Assembly: GCF_001753675.2 (NCBI RefSeq)
Contig: NZ_MJUW02000092.1
Span: 1 to 32,388 of the forward strand
DNA: 32,388 bases
Direction of reading: 5' to 3'
From: Candidatus Brocadia sapporoensis
GTDB lineage: Bacteria > Planctomycetota > Brocadiia > Brocadiales > Brocadiaceae
In this document: in pieces, positions 31,202 to 32,388 of the stretch
Layout of the letters: every line of letters begins with the position of its first letter
Position numbering within the stretch: position 1 is the stretch's first letter
Translations under genes and position numbers: made by a program
Notes under the pieces: model-generated
Seen by the model: only the letters and a program-made list of their open reading frames with translations
Database searches by the model: none
What the model was told of the DNA's origin: nothing

Positions 31202-32371
31202 ATGAAGCACAGTCATCGTACGGTCATCCTTATTTTTTTTATACTCGTTGCCGGATGTGGCAACCTAAGTAAGCCAAAGCTTATTGATAAAGAAAAGAAT
31301 TATGGCACCGAGGGTGAGAGCTTATCGATCTTTCATCGTGTGGCAGAGGGAGACGGCGGTCTTGGCCTTAAATTCCCGGGATTCATAATTTCAATTGAAA
31401 AGGCTTACAGGAAAAATATAAAGAAGGACAATATCTTTGAAAGTATCAACGATGAATATTTCCATGGTAACAAAGAATACCAAAGGAGTGTTTATCATAT
31501 CTTAGATGATTGTAAAAGAACGTTCATTTCGCATCTTGTTGAGTATCGCATAGATCCGTATAAGAGATATATAAAGGAAGACTTCTTTTATAATGCATAC
31601 GATAAATGTTTTGACCCAACAGATGCCTACCTGAAAGGTTTGTTGAAATTAGATGAGTTAAGAAACAGGATATTTATAAACGATAGTGAAGCGCCCTACA
31701 CGCATGTCTTTCTCTATTGTATGGGGTGGAATACCGATCAGCAGGAATCCATCAGAAATTATAATAGCCTTTTTTCGCAAATAATAAAGGAGAACAGAGA
31801 GGGTGCCAACTTTAGGCCTTTATTCATAGGAATATCATGGCCATCGGAGTGGCGATCTAATTTTCTCGGAGGTTTTATTAGTGTAATAAGCTACGGCGCC
31901 AAGGCGGATGACGCCGATGAGGTTGGGCTCGTGTGGGTAAATAAAATACTATGGGATATTCTCGTACCAGTGAAAGAAACGAAACACATTCCACTCATCG
32001 TGGTAGGCCACAGCTTTGGTGCCAGGGCGGTAACAAGGGCTATATTCAGTAACGGATTAATTACCATACCGGCTGGCAAAAAGACATTAAGCACGCACCC
32101 GAAAAAAGAATCTGACATTGACCTCGTGATAGGGTTGCAGGGTGCATTTAGCATCAGGAGATTTATTCAGGAAGATGGCGAAGAAGGGTCGCCATACAGT
32201 GGATTTGTCAAAAATAAGCAGGTAAAGAAATTGGTATTTACGTGGAGCAAGTATGACTTTGCAAATCCCATTGCAAAGTTCTTTACCGGAGCCAGCCATA
32301 TTGGAGGGATGTACGGGCATGAAACATCCTTAGCCCGACCTTCGCAATTCGAGGGGTGTATGAGCTGCTAA
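31202..32371 (+). CDS. Lipoprotein of the alpha/beta-hydrolase fold
   Basis: A 389-residue exported lipoprotein. The signal peptide (HRTVILIFFILVAGC) ends in the lipobox VAGC with Cys19. The nucleophile elbow is VVGHSFGAR with Ser271. An earlier strand, YTHVFLYCMGWNTD, fits the oxyanion side of a hydrolase. Likely acid and His residues lie further on (candidates in FTWSKYDFANP and GGMYGHE) but were not assigned. The frame is open to a GTG at 31160. The ATG at 31202 is preferred because it places the lipobox at the normal distance. The C-terminus ends in GCMSC, an uncommon Cys pair. Substrate is unknown; lipase or esterase activity is the reasonable guess. The stop is 17 nt before the window end. 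Confidence 0.78.
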   Translation: MKHSHRTVILIFFILVAGCGNLSKPKLIDKEKNYGTEGESLSIFHRVAEGDGGLGLKFPGFIISIEKAYRKNIKKDNIFESINDEYFHGNKEYQRSVYHILDDCKRTFISHLVEYRIDPYKRYIKEDFFYNAYDKCFDPTDAYLKGLLKLDELRNRIFINDSEAPYTHVFLYCMGWNTDQQESIRNYNSLFSQIIKENREGANFRPLFIGISWPSEWRSNFLGGFISVISYGAKADDADEVGLVWVNKILWDILVPVKETKHIPLIVVGHSFGARAVTRAIFSNGLITIPAGKKTLSTHPKKESDIDLVIGLQGAFSIRRFIQEDGEEGSPYSGFVKNKQVKKLVFTWSKYDFANPIAKFFTGASHIGGMYGHETSLARPSQFEGCMSC

Positions 32372-32388
32372 GCCAGCAAATACAAGGG

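Noticed and set aside
1-32388. tRNA, rRNA or CRISPR array
   Set aside because: No T-arm/anticodon pattern, rRNA stretch or regularly spaced direct repeats were seen on reading both strands; a tRNAscan-SE or CRISPR search was not possible here.

Overview
The window looks like chromosomal DNA of an anammox planctomycete (Brocadiales; a Kuenenia- or Brocadia-like organism). The main reason is the plus-strand respiratory operon at about 21.3-30.6 kb. It encodes a Rieske Fe-S protein, a b6-type cytochrome b with the cysteine that in b6f binds an extra covalent haem, a 50-residue one-helix protein, a GltD-like flavoprotein with ferredoxin clusters, a subunit-IV-like cytochrome b half and an eight-haem cytochrome c. 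From memory, anammox genomes carry several Rieske/cytochrome b clusters of this kind. The species is not identified, and I ran no search.

Layout. 0.1-5.2 kb (minus): archaeal-type S-adenosylmethionine synthetase, a universal stress protein, a BCAM0308-family zinc protein, a GH57 branching enzyme and a DUF4912 protein. 5.2-8.2 kb: a repeat-rich gap, a tandem-domain UspA and a CDF zinc exporter (plus). 8.3-13.2 kb (minus): an Ig-like lipoprotein, CvpA, an AsmA-like protein, then a small operon with a 56-residue ORF, a lone 2-oxoacid oxidoreductase gamma-like subunit and two-subunit class I fumarase. 13.2-13.4 kb: a MITE-like element. 13.9-18.1 kb (plus): GT4 glycosyltransferase, polyprenyl-phosphate sugar transferase and a transglutaminase-like/TPR protein, suggesting surface polysaccharide work. 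18.3-20.9 kb (minus): TyrRS, CPBP protease, YjbQ. 21.2-30.6 kb (plus): the respiratory operon. 30.7-32.4 kb: an unknown 112-residue protein and a lipoprotein alpha/beta-hydrolase.

How the respiratory genes work together (inference). The two cytochrome b halves plus Rieske form a quinol-oxidising core. The octahaem protein would take electrons on the outer (anammoxosome) side. The flavoprotein/ferredoxin subunit on the inner side could pass electrons between the b-haem/haem c-i branch and NAD(P)H or ferredoxin.

The most unusual point is that a complete DUF262-DUF1524 (GmrSD-like) nuclease gene sits inside this operon on the same strand, between the flavoprotein and the subunit-IV gene. It is AT-richer than the gene before it, and only 2 nt separate its stop from the next start. 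Other points of interest are dispersed degenerate repeats, a nested-palindrome MITE, a four-cysteine insert in the lone KorC-like protein, and two probable genes shorter than 60 codons.
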